Origin: Bacillus sp. 522_BSPC
Lineage (GTDB): Bacteria; Bacillota; Bacilli; Bacillales; Cytobacillaceae
Assembly (NCBI RefSeq): GCF_001076885.1
Contig: NZ_JVDT01000029.1
Coordinates: forward strand, 1-60,922
Length of the DNA: 60,922 nt
Direction of reading: 5' to 3'
Below the pieces are notes generated by a model. That model was given only the letters and a program-made list of their open reading frames with translations. It made no database searches and had not been told where the DNA came from. The stretch's first letter is position 1. Each line of letters starts with the position of its first letter. This document shows positions 16,891-26,887 of the stretch, piece after piece. A program made the translations under genes and the position numbers.

Positions 16891-18246
16891 ATGAAGAATA
16901 TATTGATTAGAGCAGGCATGTCACCTCTAGATATTTTTGATGCATCTTACATACTAAACAATAATTCGATTGGCGGGAATGTTGGAAACCTAATATATCA
17001 ATATAGTGTTTTCCGTACATTAATGACAGAGGACACAATCATAACGCCAGATTACTATGATTATGAACCATCCAGAGCAGATGAAATTAATGAAAAATAT
17101 GACTGTTATGTCATTCCATTGGCAGATGCATTTCGGAAAGAATTTGTTCCGACGTTACGTAAGTACACACAATTAATAAAAAGATTAAAGATTCCAGTTT
17201 ATGTTATTGGTGTTGGGCTCCGTGCTCCATTTGAACCAAAATTAAATGAGGGGTTTCCTTTTGATGAAGATGTAAAAGAATTTATTAAAGCAGTTTTAGA
17301 AAAATCAAATATAGTTGGATTACGAGGCGAGATTACATCGAAGTATTTGACTGGTTTGGGCTTTAAGGAAGGAGTAGATCATACTGTAATTGGATGCCCT
17401 TCTATGTATACGTTTGGCAGAGAATTGACTATTAGAGAAACAAATATTACGAAAGAATCTATGGTTTGTGTGAATTCTTCTCGATTATCGCCAAAAAACG
17501 TCCTCGACTTTATTACTAGAGGCATGCAGGAATATCCAAATCATTATTTTATTCCACAATGGCTTAAAGAATTAAGACTAGTACATTTAGGTGCACCAGC
17601 AATAGCGCCAGACAGCAACAATTATCCAGTTAAGATTTCTGATGCAGCATATGCGAATAATAGAGTACGTTATCCATTGAATGCGCCAACTTGGTTTGAT
17701 TTTATTGGTCAAGCCGATTTAAGCTTTGGAGCTAGACTACATGGGAACATTACTGCAACTATATCTGGAACACCAAGCATCATTATTCCAAAAGATGCTC
17801 GGATGAGGGAGTTGGCAGAATATCATCAGCTAACACATGTGATGGCAAATGAAATTAATGAGACAACAAGATTATCTGACTTAATTGATAAAGTAGATTT
17901 CCAACAGCCGACAAAACGTCAAGCGGAGAATTTTGATAACTATATTAATTTCCTGAATAAAAATAAAATCGATCATATTTATAAAGAAACGAATCACCCG
18001 GCACGAATACCATTGGAAGAAAGATTGTCTAACGTTTCATTACTTCCATTAGAAGTACCAATTAGTGCTTGCAGTATTGAAGAAACGGTTGCTAGATGGG
18101 AGAAATTCTATTCAGGGGAATCTCCACAAATTAATGCATTGAAGAAGAAAGTAAAAGACAAAGACAATAAAATTAAAAAGCTAGAAGGACAATTAAATCG
18201 GAAGTCTGTCAAACTAGTATTGAAAGCTGCAAATGTATTTAGGTAA
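16891..18246 (+). CDS. Polysaccharide pyruvyl transferase family protein, copy 1
   Basis: Belongs by pattern to the CsaB/WcaK-like family that transfers pyruvyl from PEP to sugars of wall-associated polymers. The N-terminal Rossmann-like part begins ILIRAGMSP and includes GGNVGNLIYQYSVFRTL. The C-terminal half has the hallmark SFGARLHGNITATISGTPSIIIP at about residues 275-300. The last 35 residues (LKKKVKDKDNKIKKLEGQLNRK) are a basic coiled coil often seen at the end of cell-surface glycan enzymes. It is 451 aa, longer than CsaB because of the C-terminal extension. AAAGGG precedes the ATG. A closely related second copy follows at 18516. The acceptor sugar is unknown. Confidence 0.78.
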   Translation: MKNILIRAGMSPLDIFDASYILNNNSIGGNVGNLIYQYSVFRTLMTEDTIITPDYYDYEPSRADEINEKYDCYVIPLADAFRKEFVPTLRKYTQLIKRLKIPVYVIGVGLRAPFEPKLNEGFPFDEDVKEFIKAVLEKSNIVGLRGEITSKYLTGLGFKEGVDHTVIGCPSMYTFGRELTIRETNITKESMVCVNSSRLSPKNVLDFITRGMQEYPNHYFIPQWLKELRLVHLGAPAIAPDSNNYPVKISDAAYANNRVRYPLNAPTWFDFIGQADLSFGARLHGNITATISGTPSIIIPKDARMRELAEYHQLTHVMANEINETTRLSDLIDKVDFQQPTKRQAENFDNYINFLNKNKIDHIYKETNHPARIPLEERLSNVSLLPLEVPISACSIEETVARWEKFYSGESPQINALKKKVKDKDNKIKKLEGQLNRKSVKLVLKAANVFR

Positions 18247-18347
18247 GGTTGATGCCGTATATGATTTTATTTAAAGGACATCCTTTTCATAAGTACTTCA
18301 AACAACTGAAGCAACAATCTTTTAGAATTAATACTTAAGTAAAAAAG

Positions 18348-18380
18348 ATAAGCACCCATGTTAAACATTGAGGTGCTTAT
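18348..18380 (+). terminator. Terminator-like hairpin between the two pyruvyl-transferase genes
   Basis: ATAAGCACC (18348-18356) pairs exactly with GGTGCTTAT (18372-18380) and is followed by TTAAATTT, a modest T-rich tail. It suggests that the two paralogues are transcribed separately or with attenuation. Confidence 0.6.
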
Positions 18381-18515
18381 TTAAATTTGGATTCACTTTA
18401 AACGCTAGGTTTAAAAGGATTCTATCCTGTCAAAAATATAAAAATGCATGTCTTATAAACACAGGCTAAGTAGGACAAAGGTATGATAAAAAAATGTGGT
18501 GGGGAAGAAGCGAAT

Positions 18516-19868
18516 ATGAAAAAAATATTAATAAGAGCTGGTATGTCACCCTTAGAACCATTTGATGCGGCAAAAATGATGATTGATAATACTTTTGGAG
18601 GAAATATTGGAAACTTAATCTATCAATTCAGTGTGTTTCGGACTTTGATGACAGAAGATACGATTATTACACCAGATTATTATACATATGGCCCTGAGAG
18701 AGCAGAGGAAATAAATGCAAATTATGATTGCTATGTTATCCCATTAGCGGATGCCTTTCGGAATGAATTTATTCCATCCCTTAGACGATATACGAAATTA
18801 ATCAACAAGCTAAAAATCCCAGTTATTGTAATTGGCGTTGGATTAAGAGCTCCTTTTGAGCCAAAGCTAAATGAAGGTTTTCCGTTCGATAAAGATGTGA
18901 AAAATTTTGTTCAAGCTGTTTTAAAGAAATCATCTATAATTGGTGTCCGTGGAGAAATTACAGCAAAATATCTAACCCGTTTAGGTTTTCGTGAAGGCAT
19001 TGACCATGTAGTAATTGGCTGTCCTTCCATGTATACCTTTGGAAGAGAATTACATATAAGAAACACGCATATAACGGAAGAGTCAAAAATCTGTGTTAAT
19101 TCTTCTCGTCGTTCCCAAAAGAAGGTACTAGACTTTATTGCTAGAGGGATGGAAGAATATCCAAACCATTATTTTATTCCACAATGGTTAAAAGAGTTGA
19201 AATTAACGTATTTAGGAGCACCATCCATAGCAGAAGTAAGTAAAAAATATCCAATTAAAATGTCAGATCCTGTATATATGAACAATAGAGTTCGATTTTT
19301 CTTAAATGTACCTACATGGTTAGACTTTATGAAAGAAGCTGATTTGAGTTTTGGAGCAAGGCTACATGGGAATATTGCAGCAACGATTGCAGGAACCCCA
19401 AGTTTAATTATTCCTAAGGATGCTCGAATGAGGGAATTGGCTGAGTACCATCAACTAACAAAGTTAATGGCTAATAAAATAACGAGCAAGACAACCTTGT
19501 CTGGAATAATAGAGAAAAGTGACTTTCAAGCACCTACAAAGGTACAAGCTAAGAATTTTGATCACTTTATTGATTTTCTTAATAAGAATAAATTAGAACA
19601 TATATATAAACATACAAATACACCATCGATTGTTCCATTAGATCAAAGACTGGCAGAAATTCAACTTCAACCTCCTGTACACCCAGTAAGTGGATGTAGT
19701 CTGGAGGAAATGGTAGAGCGATGGGAGCGATATTATCCATTAGAAAATAGCCAAAAAAATACAAGTACACCATCTATTACAAAAGACCAATTTAAGACAA
19801 TGTTTATCGATATGATTGCAACAAAAAAGGAGAAAGCCTTCAAAAGGTTCTCGAAAAATAGGCAGTAG
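18516..19868 (+). CDS. Polysaccharide pyruvyl transferase family protein, copy 2
   Basis: Paralogue of the preceding gene over nearly its whole length: both start with K.ILIRAGMSPL, share TLMTEDTIITPDYY, APFEPKLNEGFPFD, GCPSMYTFGREL and the LSFGARLHGNI-ATI-GTPS active-site block. It is 450 aa from the ATG at 18516; an upstream in-frame ATG at 18483 would add 11 residues not found in copy 1. The C-terminus diverges: copy 2 ends in a Lys-rich tail (TKKEKAFKRFSKNRQ) without the long coiled coil of copy 1. Tandem duplication with divergence suggests two acceptors or two conditions. A strong terminator follows. Confidence 0.78.
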   Translation: MKKILIRAGMSPLEPFDAAKMMIDNTFGGNIGNLIYQFSVFRTLMTEDTIITPDYYTYGPERAEEINANYDCYVIPLADAFRNEFIPSLRRYTKLINKLKIPVIVIGVGLRAPFEPKLNEGFPFDKDVKNFVQAVLKKSSIIGVRGEITAKYLTRLGFREGIDHVVIGCPSMYTFGRELHIRNTHITEESKICVNSSRRSQKKVLDFIARGMEEYPNHYFIPQWLKELKLTYLGAPSIAEVSKKYPIKMSDPVYMNNRVRFFLNVPTWLDFMKEADLSFGARLHGNIAATIAGTPSLIIPKDARMRELAEYHQLTKLMANKITSKTTLSGIIEKSDFQAPTKVQAKNFDHFIDFLNKNKLEHIYKHTNTPSIVPLDQRLAEIQLQPPVHPVSGCSLEEMVERWERYYPLENSQKNTSTPSITKDQFKTMFIDMIATKKEKAFKRFSKNRQ

Positions 19869-19893
19869 GTAACGAAAATCGTGGTGAAAATAT

Positions 19894-19939
19894 ATATAGC
19901 TATTAGAAAGTATTTCGGCTTCCTTTCTAATAGTTATAT
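19894..19939 (+). terminator. Intrinsic terminator after pyruvyl-transferase copy 2
   Basis: ATATAGCTATTAGAAAG (19894-19910) pairs with 19923-19939 with one mismatch across a 12-nt loop and is followed by a T-rich stretch. Confidence 0.8.
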
Positions 19940-20075
19940 TTAATTATTCCACATAAAAAGATTTTTTTATAAAACACGACGTATTCTTTACCAATAGACA
20001 AAAGATAATATATAATAGAGAAGAAGGAATTCCACTTTTTTGTGGACTTGCTATATTTTTTACTAAATTGAAAGG

Positions 20076-20936
20076 ATGATTTTTATTGTTATTCAACAGG
20101 CAGTACAAACCGAATTAATTAAAAAGTATTGGGAAATGTATGAAAGTAAGAAAGAGAGGCCGTATCTTGTAAAGCCTTCAATGCCAGTTATGTATTTTGG
20201 TAATAGTAAGAAGTATTTTGAATCCCCTATCCGCATCATTACTGTAGGTCTAAATCCGTCTAGGCGCGATTTCCCTGACCCTGACCCTTTCCAAAGGTTT
20301 CAATCAATGAAACGAGACCATCACTATCAATTCAATCAACAATATATTACTGCACTTGACCAGTATTTTGAAAAAGACCCATATAAAGCATGGTATGAGC
20401 CTTCTTTTGAACCGATTTTGAATGGATTAAATGCAAGCTTTTATGGTAATAAAGAAAATACGGCATTGCATACAGATATTTGCTCACCGCTTGCAACGAA
20501 TCCTACTTGGGATAGTTTAAGCAAAGAAGCAAAGAAAGACCTTCAAGCTAGTGGCGTGAAATTATGGCATGAGCTTATCGAATACTTACAACCAGATGTT
20601 ATTCTTATTTCAGCTGCAGGAGAACATCTATCAAAAATTAAATTTGAGACAGAAAGTGATTGGGAGACAGTTTATACGGTTCCTAATTCACGTTATTTAA
20701 TAAATAGTAAGAAAGTAAAATTAGCGAATAAAACAGTGAATGTCTATTACGGCAGATCAGCAGAAATACCATTTGGCCAAGTTTCTCCAAGCAATAAGGT
20801 GAAGATTGGTGAATATATTAGGGTGATTGCTGAGAAGAAGGATCAGCCGATTGATTTTAGAGCATTTCACCATGCGGTTTTAGAATCGGAGCAGCGAGAT
20901 AATCAACTTTTTGGCTGGAGTCAAGAAGCGAACTAA
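20076..20936 (+). CDS. Uncharacterised protein resembling the uracil-DNA glycosylase fold
   Basis: 286 aa, soluble, no signal peptide. The segment IRIITVGLNPSRRDFP near residues 52-67 resembles the GxDPG/N motif 1 of UDG-superfamily proteins. TDICSPLATNPTWDSL (about 132-147) and DVILISAAGEHLSKI (about 176-190) occupy positions expected for later strands of that fold. The likeness is by eye, so nuclease or glycosylase activity is not claimed. The start is uncertain: AAAGG touches the ATG at 20076, and the in-frame codon at ideal distance from GGA is ATT at 20085. It is a single gene bracketed by terminators. Similar proteins are usually labelled hypothetical. Confidence 0.65.
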   Translation: MIFIVIQQAVQTELIKKYWEMYESKKERPYLVKPSMPVMYFGNSKKYFESPIRIITVGLNPSRRDFPDPDPFQRFQSMKRDHHYQFNQQYITALDQYFEKDPYKAWYEPSFEPILNGLNASFYGNKENTALHTDICSPLATNPTWDSLSKEAKKDLQASGVKLWHELIEYLQPDVILISAAGEHLSKIKFETESDWETVYTVPNSRYLINSKKVKLANKTVNVYYGRSAEIPFGQVSPSNKVKIGEYIRVIAEKKDQPIDFRAFHHAVLESEQRDNQLFGWSQEAN

Positions 20937-20940
20937 TATA

Positions 20941-20975
20941 AAAAGGAATCAGACAGTTATGTTTGATTCCTTTTT
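20941..20975 (+). terminator. Intrinsic terminator
   Basis: AAAAGGAATCA (20941-20951) pairs with TGATTCCTTTT (20964-20974) across a 12-nt loop, followed by further T residues. It ends the UDG-like gene. Confidence 0.8.
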
Positions 20976-21070
20976 GTATTTAGTAAAACCATTTAAAAAT
21001 AAATCTTCGAAAATAGCCGGTTATTTTTTGCTCCAGTTATTGAACATTTTCTCCGCTTTCATAGCTAATA

Positions 21071-23014
21071 CTACAAAGCATCGGCTATAATTTTTTTATA
21101 AAAAGCAACAGATAGAATCCCAAATATCGAATAGAGTACTGCATAGAGTCCCATTACGATGAACATGGGAGCCCATAATTCTGTCCCGAAGAAAAACCAG
21201 CCAGACTGAACAGCAAAATAACTATGAAACAAGCCGACTAGTAATGGGATACCAAAGTTAAATAGCTGTTTTATTTTGATTCCATTTAATAAGTCATTCT
21301 GTGTATATCCTAATTTGCGGAGAATGGTATAAGTATATTTTTCTTCTTCTCCTTCATCCATTTGTTTAAAATAGAGAATACAACCAGACGTTATGAGAAA
21401 GGTAAGTCCAAGAAAACCGACGATAAACATTGTCAAACCCATCATTTCTTTTTGGGTTTGGATTCTATCATAGCGTGAAATAGAACTTGAATTTTCTAAA
21501 GATAGCTGTTGATAAAGTTTATTTGCAGCTGCGATTTCATGGTCCTTGTTAATATGAATTCCAATATATATATTAGATGGTGTTTGGATACTTTCATCCA
21601 TATTCTTTTCTAGTAAATGAAAAACAGATGAGTCGACAATAACGGTTGGAAGTCCGCCACTAGTAAAGGTATAAGGGATAAGGAATAGATCCTTTTGTCC
21701 TACATAATTTAATGAGAGTGAGCTTCCATTGACCAAAATGGAAATAGTTCCTTTTGACTTTAGGTTTATAAACTTTTCTAATGCAGAACTATACCTAGTG
21801 AAAGCTACTTCCTCTTTTGATAAGCTCACACCCTTTACATATTCTTCGCTAATGACAGGCAATTGCATCTTGGTAGAATCTAGGGTGGATTCGCCTGGAA
21901 TGTCGTTCAAGATGTCTTTTACATTGAAATCTGCTTGAATAACAGGAATTCTTTCTTCCTTATAAGCGATTTCTTGTTTATTCAGTAGCTTAGAGAATGC
22001 TTCGGCATCTTCTGAATGAGCAAAGGTGAAATCTGCTGGAACAGTTTCCTTCGCTGTTTTTTCAGCAGAATAGTAGGATATATAGCTTAAGCATAATAAG
22101 CCTATTGCTAGCGCCGATACAGATGTGATTATCGTTAATAAAATAGAGTTCGATTTCATACGAAACATAATACTAGATAAGGAAAGAACTTGATTAATAT
22201 TAATGTAACCATTTTTCTTTTTGCGAATAAGGTTGAATAGAAAACTAACGGATCCCTTATAAAACAAATAGGTTCCAATTATTACAAGGGATAGAATCGA
22301 AATCATTGCCATAAATAGCATATTCATTGTTTGAAAAGAACCACTAAATAGTTTTGAAGAGATAAAATAGCCGCTAATAATAAAGACAATGCCAACAATA
22401 CCAATGATTATTTCCCATACTGACATTTTCTTCACTCGTGCTTGTGTAGAAGAAGTAATACGGAATAAGGAAAGGATGGTCTGTCTTTTAATGAAAATAT
22501 AATTCATTAACATAATGAAAATGTATATGATACAAAAAACTATGATTGTTTGCACAAGAGCCTCGGTAGAAAAGTGAAGCTTGGTAATGGCTGTTACACC
22601 AGTTACTTTAAATAAAATCATGACGGTTACTTTTGAAAAAGAAAATCCGATAAAAATACCAATAATGATAGATAAAAAGTATAAGATGAAATTTTCCAGT
22701 GTTAACAAACGAAAGATTCTGCTTTTCGTCATTCCAATCAATTGAAACAAGCCAATTTCTTTTCCGCGCCGTTTAATAAAAATCGTATTAGCGTAAAGGA
22801 GAAAAATCGAAACGATAGCAACTAATAATAAGGAAGCAGCTTTAATGGCAGCAGCACCTTTCACTGTGTTCCCGGCAGCATCCATTGACGGATCATATTG
22901 TAATGTCACAAAGGAAAAATACAATGAAACACTAAATACTAAGGCAAAAATATATAGATAATAGTATTTTATATTTTTTTTGAGATTACGAATGACTAGA
23001 TTACTTAAAGTCAT
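21071..23014 (-). CDS. bceB: BceB-type ABC transporter permease (FtsX family)
   Basis: Permease of a peptide-antibiotic sensing and resistance transporter. It has ten predicted helices in the Bce arrangement: four N-terminal helices, more in the middle, then a large extracytoplasmic domain (about residues 310-520, after the helix ending [20 protein letters not shown]) and three C-terminal helices. From the ATG at 23014 it is 647 aa, the normal BceB size; a longer frame from 23113 lies within the ATPase gene and lacks support. GGGTGG is 8 nt upstream, and the start lies 14 nt inside the end of bceA. In B. subtilis the equivalent transporter both signals to BceS and frees lipid-II-cycle intermediates from bacitracin-like peptides. 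The exact drug range cannot be read here. Confidence 0.9.
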   Translation of the reverse strand: MTLSNLVIRNLKKNIKYYYLYIFALVFSVSLYFSFVTLQYDPSMDAAGNTVKGAAAIKAASLLLVAIVSIFLLYANTIFIKRRGKEIGLFQLIGMTKSRIFRLLTLENFILYFLSIIIGIFIGFSFSKVTVMILFKVTGVTAITKLHFSTEALVQTIIVFCIIYIFIMLMNYIFIKRQTILSLFRITSSTQARVKKMSVWEIIIGIVGIVFIISGYFISSKLFSGSFQTMNMLFMAMISILSLVIIGTYLFYKGSVSFLFNLIRKKKNGYININQVLSLSSIMFRMKSNSILLTIITSVSALAIGLLCLSYISYYSAEKTAKETVPADFTFAHSEDAEAFSKLLNKQEIAYKEERIPVIQADFNVKDILNDIPGESTLDSTKMQLPVISEEYVKGVSLSKEEVAFTRYSSALEKFINLKSKGTISILVNGSSLSLNYVGQKDLFLIPYTFTSGGLPTVIVDSSVFHLLEKNMDESIQTPSNIYIGIHINKDHEIAAANKLYQQLSLENSSSISRYDRIQTQKEMMGLTMFIVGFLGLTFLITSGCILYFKQMDEGEEEKYTYTILRKLGYTQNDLLNGIKIKQLFNFGIPLLVGLFHSYFAVQSGWFFFGTELWAPMFIVMGLYAVLYSIFGILSVAFYKKIIADAL

Positions 23015-23765
23015 TTTGCACACCACCCAAAATTCCTTGTGTTTTGATAATATCTTGGAAAAAACGTTGTCTATCTTGATCCCCTTTATAAAGCTGTGTA
23101 TAAATTTGTCCATCTTTAATGAAAACTACTCTGCTGCAATAGCTTGCAGCTACTGCATCATGTGTAACCATGAGGATTGTTGCATTTCTTGTTTGATTTA
23201 GATGGCTTAATTTATTTAATAAATCAGAAGCGGATTTCGAATCAAGCGCTCCAGTCGGTTCATCAGCAAAAATAATGTCTGGCTCATGGATGAATGCCCT
23301 TGCTGCAGACGTTCGTTGTTTTTGCCCTCCTGATATCTCGTTTGGATACTTATTCTTTATCTCGTAAATACCTAGGTCTTTTGCTAATTTATCAAAGCGT
23401 TGATGTGCCTCTTTTTGTGGTGTCTTTGTAATGGATAATGGCAAAAGAATATTTTCTTTTACTGTTAAAGTATCGAGTAAATTATAATCTTGAAAGATAA
23501 ATCCTAAATGATTTTTTCGGAATTCAGCTAACTGTTTTTCCTTTAGACGTGTAATTTCTTTTTCAACAATGTGAATGGTTCCACCGGTAGCTTGGTCAAT
23601 GGAAGAAAGGACGTTTAAAAGCGTAGTCTTTCCCGAACCCGATGCCCCCATAATGCTGACAAATTCAGCTTTTTGGACGCTTAAGTCTACACCTTTAAGC
23701 ACTTCCTGGCGATTTGCTTTATTCCCATAACTTTTATGAACTTTTGAAGCAACTAATATGTCCAT
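23001..23765 (-). CDS. bceA: BceA-type ABC transporter ATP-binding protein
   Basis: ATPase partner of the BceB-like permease. It shows Walker [10 protein letters not shown], signature ISGGQKQR, Walker [17 protein letters not shown] and the switch His in MVTHD; the ADEPTGALD form is typical of the MacB/Bce/Lol class. The length is 254 aa. The ATG at 23765 has AGGAG 10 nt upstream; earlier in-frame starts lack a site. The promoter region (23766-23892) holds TATAAT at 23801-23796 and, further upstream, an inverted repeat nearly identical to the B. subtilis BceR operator. This implies induction by the two-component system encoded just upstream. Confidence 0.92.
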   Translation of the reverse strand: MDILVASKVHKSYGNKANRQEVLKGVDLSVQKAEFVSIMGASGSGKTTLLNVLSSIDQATGGTIHIVEKEITRLKEKQLAEFRKNHLGFIFQDYNLLDTLTVKENILLPLSITKTPQKEAHQRFDKLAKDLGIYEIKNKYPNEISGGQKQRTSAARAFIHEPDIIFADEPTGALDSKSASDLLNKLSHLNQTRNATILMVTHDAVAASYCSRVVFIKDGQIYTQLYKGDQDRQRFFQDIIKTQGILGGVQNDFK

Positions 23766-23845
23766 TTTTTTCACACTCCTATACATGATAGATTCATTAT
23801 ATAAAAGGATTTTTATACATTCCTTCGATTTGGCGAACAAATAAA

Positions 23846-23878
23846 AGAGGCATGTGACATTTTTGTCACGATGCCTCC
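23846..23878 (-). promoter_or_regulatory. BceR-type operator upstream of bceAB
   Basis: The core GTGACATTTTTGTCAC lies inside a longer inverted repeat, GAGGCAT...ATGCCTC (23847-23877). On the minus strand the core reads GTGACAAAAATGTCAC, which differs at one position from the BceR site recalled for the B. subtilis bceA promoter (GTGACGAAAATGTCAC). It is centred about 97 nt before the bceA start, a position like that in B. subtilis. As RNA it could also fold into a hairpin between bceS and bceA. Confidence 0.8.
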
Positions 23879-23892
23879 CACAAACATTTTAA

Positions 23893-24894
23893 TTAATGAT
23901 GAAGTTGATCAAATGCATTGTTTTTCGGAAATGTTAGAGTCACTGTTGTTCCTTCATCTACCTTTGAATCCACCTCGATGATGATTTTTAGAGCGTCTGC
24001 AATTTTTTTGGATAGATATAATCCCATGCCTGTCGCATGATTATTTTGATGTTTAGCGGTAGAAGTGAAGCCTTTATCAAAAATTCTAGGCAAATCCTGA
24101 ATGGCGATTCCAATCCCGCTATCCGCAATTTTCAAACATGTATAACCATGATGGTCATAGCTTTTTAGGATAATATCTCCCTTGCTACTATATTTCACAG
24201 CATTACTAATCAGTTGTCTCACAACAAAAGAAAGCCATTTTCCATCTGTTAGCACAGTGGTCTTTTGTAACTCGATATCAAAGCCAATCCCTTTTTGTAT
24301 GCACCAAGATTGTAATGCCTTGATTTCATCGAAAAGGATATTCTCGAGATCGATACTTTCTATATATAAATCATTTTGAATAAAGGGAAACCGTTTTTGG
24401 TGGAGCTGTTGATCCAGCAAATGATGAATTCTCAGCCACTCGAACGTTAGGGATGCTTTTATTTCATGATTATCAATGGAGTCAATCAATAAACGTAATG
24501 CCGTTAACGGTGTTTTTACTTCGTGAATCCATGAAAGCAGTTCATCTTTTTCACGTTCAAGCTGTTCAAGATTTTGATTGCGCTCTTTCATTAGAATGGC
24601 AGTTTGCTGTGTAAAACTGTCCTCCATGATTTTCTCAAAAGGTGTTTTTGCTTTTGGTAAGGATGTAAGGTCTAAATCATCCTCTCGGGTAGAAAGCCCT
24701 TTATAAAAGTTTATTTCCTTTTGATATTGAAAGATTGAGAAGAGTAGAAACAAAAGCATGCTAATAAAGCAAATATAGACCATTGAATAAAAAGAGATGG
24801 TCTCATCGATACTTGCCATAAATAATTGAAACAGTTGTAGAAATAGAATAAAGATAATCCAGCTTTTTTTTTCAATTAAATATTGTTTAATCAT
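23893..24894 (-). CDS. bceS: BceS-type intramembrane-sensing histidine kinase
   Basis: Two N-terminal helices (about residues 12-28 and 36-52) are separated by a very short loop, so there is no extracytoplasmic sensor, as in BceS kinases that take their signal from the BceAB transporter. The phospho-acceptor is in LLSWIHEVKTPLTALRLL. The ATPase part has QLISNAVKYS, DSGIGI and the GMGLYLSKKIA box. The length is 333 aa. Its ATG overlaps the bceR stop as ATGA, so the pair is translationally coupled. With bceR, bceA and bceB it completes a canonical four-gene module. Confidence 0.92.
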   Translation of the reverse strand: MIKQYLIEKKSWIIFILFLQLFQLFMASIDETISFYSMVYICFISMLLFLLFSIFQYQKEINFYKGLSTREDDLDLTSLPKAKTPFEKIMEDSFTQQTAILMKERNQNLEQLEREKDELLSWIHEVKTPLTALRLLIDSIDNHEIKASLTFEWLRIHHLLDQQLHQKRFPFIQNDLYIESIDLENILFDEIKALQSWCIQKGIGFDIELQKTTVLTDGKWLSFVVRQLISNAVKYSSKGDIILKSYDHHGYTCLKIADSGIGIAIQDLPRIFDKGFTSTAKHQNNHATGMGLYLSKKIADALKIIIEVDSKVDEGTTVTLTFPKNNAFDQLHH

Positions 24895-25580
24895 TTTATG
24901 TCCTCTTCAATCGCCATATATCCTTGGCCAACTTTTGTTTCTATATTGCTACCAAGATGGAGCTCATCGAGTTTTTTTCGTAAACGATTTACATTTACTG
25001 TTAACGTATTGTCGCTAACGAACCGTTTATCATTCCAAAGTTCATTTATAAGATGATCTCTAGAGACGATTTTATTTTTCTGCTCTAGTAGGATTTTTAA
25101 GATGAACATTTCATTTTTCGTTAGTTCAATTTCTCCAACAGTAGAAGTTACCGTATTTTTTTCAAAATCTATTGTTGCATCGCACCATGTTTTAAGTATC
25201 GACTGCTCTAAGCTGTAATTATAAACACGACGGAGAATTGCCTGTATTTTTGCAATTAAGACATCAAAATGAAACGGTTTTTGCACAAAGTCATCTGCTC
25301 CGAGCTGCATCGACATAACCATGTCAGTTGGGTGATCTCTTGAGGATAGGAATATAATTGGCACGTTTGAATGGCCCCTTATCATTCGACACCAATGAAA
25401 TCCATCATATTTAGGAAGCTGGATATCGATAAGCACTAAATCAGGTTTTATCTCCGTAAATTCCTGCATGACTCTATTGAAATCATTTATTCCAAAAGCT
25501 TCATAGGACCATTGCTCTAAGCGTTCCTTTATGGCATGAAATAATGTTTGATCATCTTCGATTAATAGTATTTTAAACAT
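24891..25580 (-). CDS. bceR: BceR-type OmpR-family response regulator
   Basis: Receiver domain with ILLIEDD, phospho-acceptor Asp in LVLIDIQLPKYDG and the Lys in VQKPFHF. The C-terminal winged-helix DNA-binding domain has ELTKNEMFILKILLE and DNTLTVNVNRLRKKLDELHLG. It is 229 aa from the ATG at 25580; a GTG at 25592 would add four residues, and the ribosome-binding site is weak for both. It likely activates bceAB through the operator at 23846-23878. First gene of the minus-strand module, divergent from a chemoreceptor gene. Confidence 0.92.
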   Translation of the reverse strand: MFKILLIEDDQTLFHAIKERLEQWSYEAFGINDFNRVMQEFTEIKPDLVLIDIQLPKYDGFHWCRMIRGHSNVPIIFLSSRDHPTDMVMSMQLGADDFVQKPFHFDVLIAKIQAILRRVYNYSLEQSILKTWCDATIDFEKNTVTSTVGEIELTKNEMFILKILLEQKNKIVSRDHLINELWNDKRFVSDNTLTVNVNRLRKKLDELHLGSNIETKVGQGYMAIEEDIK

Positions 25581-25772
25581 GGAAATCACCACATAATAGT
25601 TAGGTTTTAATTCTCTTTTTTGTCAATAATAAGAAGAGAACTAATATCATTATAACATGTTGCAATATATTCCAATACGAAAGAGTCGAAATCAAAAGTA
25701 AAAAATTGTGAAAATATGGTATGTTTATGGTAGTATGTTGAAGTGATTTAGAAAGATTGGAGTGCGACAACT

Positions 25773-26594
25773 GTGATTAAACAAGTAGAATCCTTAGAAG
25801 ATATTATCCCTATAGTTCCCATTATTAAAGCAGCAATTCCTGCTGATCTCTCTATTGCAATTTGCGATAGGGACAAATTTATTGCTTATTTTCCTGGAAA
25901 GGTTATTGATTTACATATTAAACCGAATCAAGCTCTGCAGCCTGATGAACCATTAAAAGAGGCAATACGTGAAAAGAAAACGTTAAAGCAAGAGGTGCCA
26001 GCAGATTTTTACGGTTTTGAATTTATTGGAACAGCTTCTCCGATTATCAATACAAAAGGAGAAGTGATTGGCGGAATAGCTGTTCAGTTAAAAAGGCAAA
26101 CAGAGATACGAAATATCGTAGATGAAATAACAAGATCTTTATCACAATCACAAGAACATATTAATAACATAGCCGATGGATCGCATTCCTTAGTGGATTT
26201 TTCCAAACTACTTTTAGAGCAATCAAATGTTGCAGAAGAAAATATAAGGAAAACGAGTGAAGTAGTTTCGATTATAAAAAAAGTGGCCGATCAGACGAAT
26301 CTATTAGGATTAAATGCTGCTATTGAAGCAGCAAGAGCTGGAGAAAAGGGGAAGGGCTTTGAGGTAGTAGCGAATGAAATACGTAAATTCTCAAAAGAAA
26401 CAGTCAACTTTACACAAACTATTTCTCAAACGATGGAAGAAATTAGAAGCACTACTAATGCAATCAATGAATCAATTGAAAAAATTGCGGCAATTGGTGA
26501 AAAACAAGCAGACTCGATTCAGCATACATCCGTCTTTATGGAACAAATATTAGAAATGGCAAAAAAATTAAATGATTACTCAAATAAACTGTAA
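25773..26594 (+). CDS. Soluble methyl-accepting chemotaxis-type protein, YfmS-like
   Basis: Cytoplasmic signal transducer: 273 aa, no membrane helix. An N-terminal sensory domain of about 110 residues ([24 protein letters not shown]...) has the form seen in B. subtilis YfmS. The MCP signalling domain carries the conserved hairpin tip [21 protein letters not shown] near residues 174-194, where CheA/CheW bind. It starts at GTG with GGAG 10 nt upstream. It is a single gene between the divergent bce module and the xpt leader. The ligand is unknown; in B. subtilis YfmS affects motor behaviour, so modulation of swimming is likely. Confidence 0.85.
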   Translation: MIKQVESLEDIIPIVPIIKAAIPADLSIAICDRDKFIAYFPGKVIDLHIKPNQALQPDEPLKEAIREKKTLKQEVPADFYGFEFIGTASPIINTKGEVIGGIAVQLKRQTEIRNIVDEITRSLSQSQEHINNIADGSHSLVDFSKLLLEQSNVAEENIRKTSEVVSIIKKVADQTNLLGLNAAIEAARAGEKGKGFEVVANEIRKFSKETVNFTQTISQTMEEIRSTTNAINESIEKIAAIGEKQADSIQHTSVFMEQILEMAKKLNDYSNKL

Positions 26595-26754
26595 ATAGAG
26601 TTTTGAGAATGTCGAAAAATTGTCAGAATATTAGTGCCTAATGGATGTTATAATAAAAATAGATGGAAACTTTTCCCCTTTAAAAAATTATGGTTTTCAT
26701 TTCAAAGAAAATCCGTTATAATCCATTATGTTGTCAAATAATCTAACAAAATAA

Positions 26755-26827
26755 CCACTCGTATAATAGCAGGAATATGGCCTGCAAGTTTCTACCAGAT
26801 GACCGTTAATCATCTGACTACGGGTAA
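26755..26827 (+). ncRNA. Purine riboswitch aptamer, guanine class, in the xpt-pbuX leader
   Basis: P1 is ACTCGTA (26757-26763) with TACGGGT (26819-26825). P2 is GCAGG (26769-26773) with CCTGC (26781-26785) and the conserved loop containing AATATGG. The core GTTTCTACC follows, and P3 is CAGATGA with TCATCTG. The specificity base in the GACTACG joining strand is C (26818), which selects guanine, hypoxanthine or xanthine rather than adenine. A strong terminator lies 60 nt downstream, so purine should cause premature termination of xpt-pbuX. Confidence 0.96.
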
Positions 26828-26887
26828 GCGCATAAAAATGGAGATATACTGATCTATTGCCTAAATAGAGCAGTTTATTTTGCTCGA

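Noticed and set aside
20086-20115. TTG at 20086 as start of the UDG-like gene
   Set aside because: Its distance from AAAGGA is good, but it is out of frame and hits a stop after about ten codons.
26755-26827. Adenine riboswitch
   Set aside because: The specificity position is C in GACTACG; adenine aptamers have U there.
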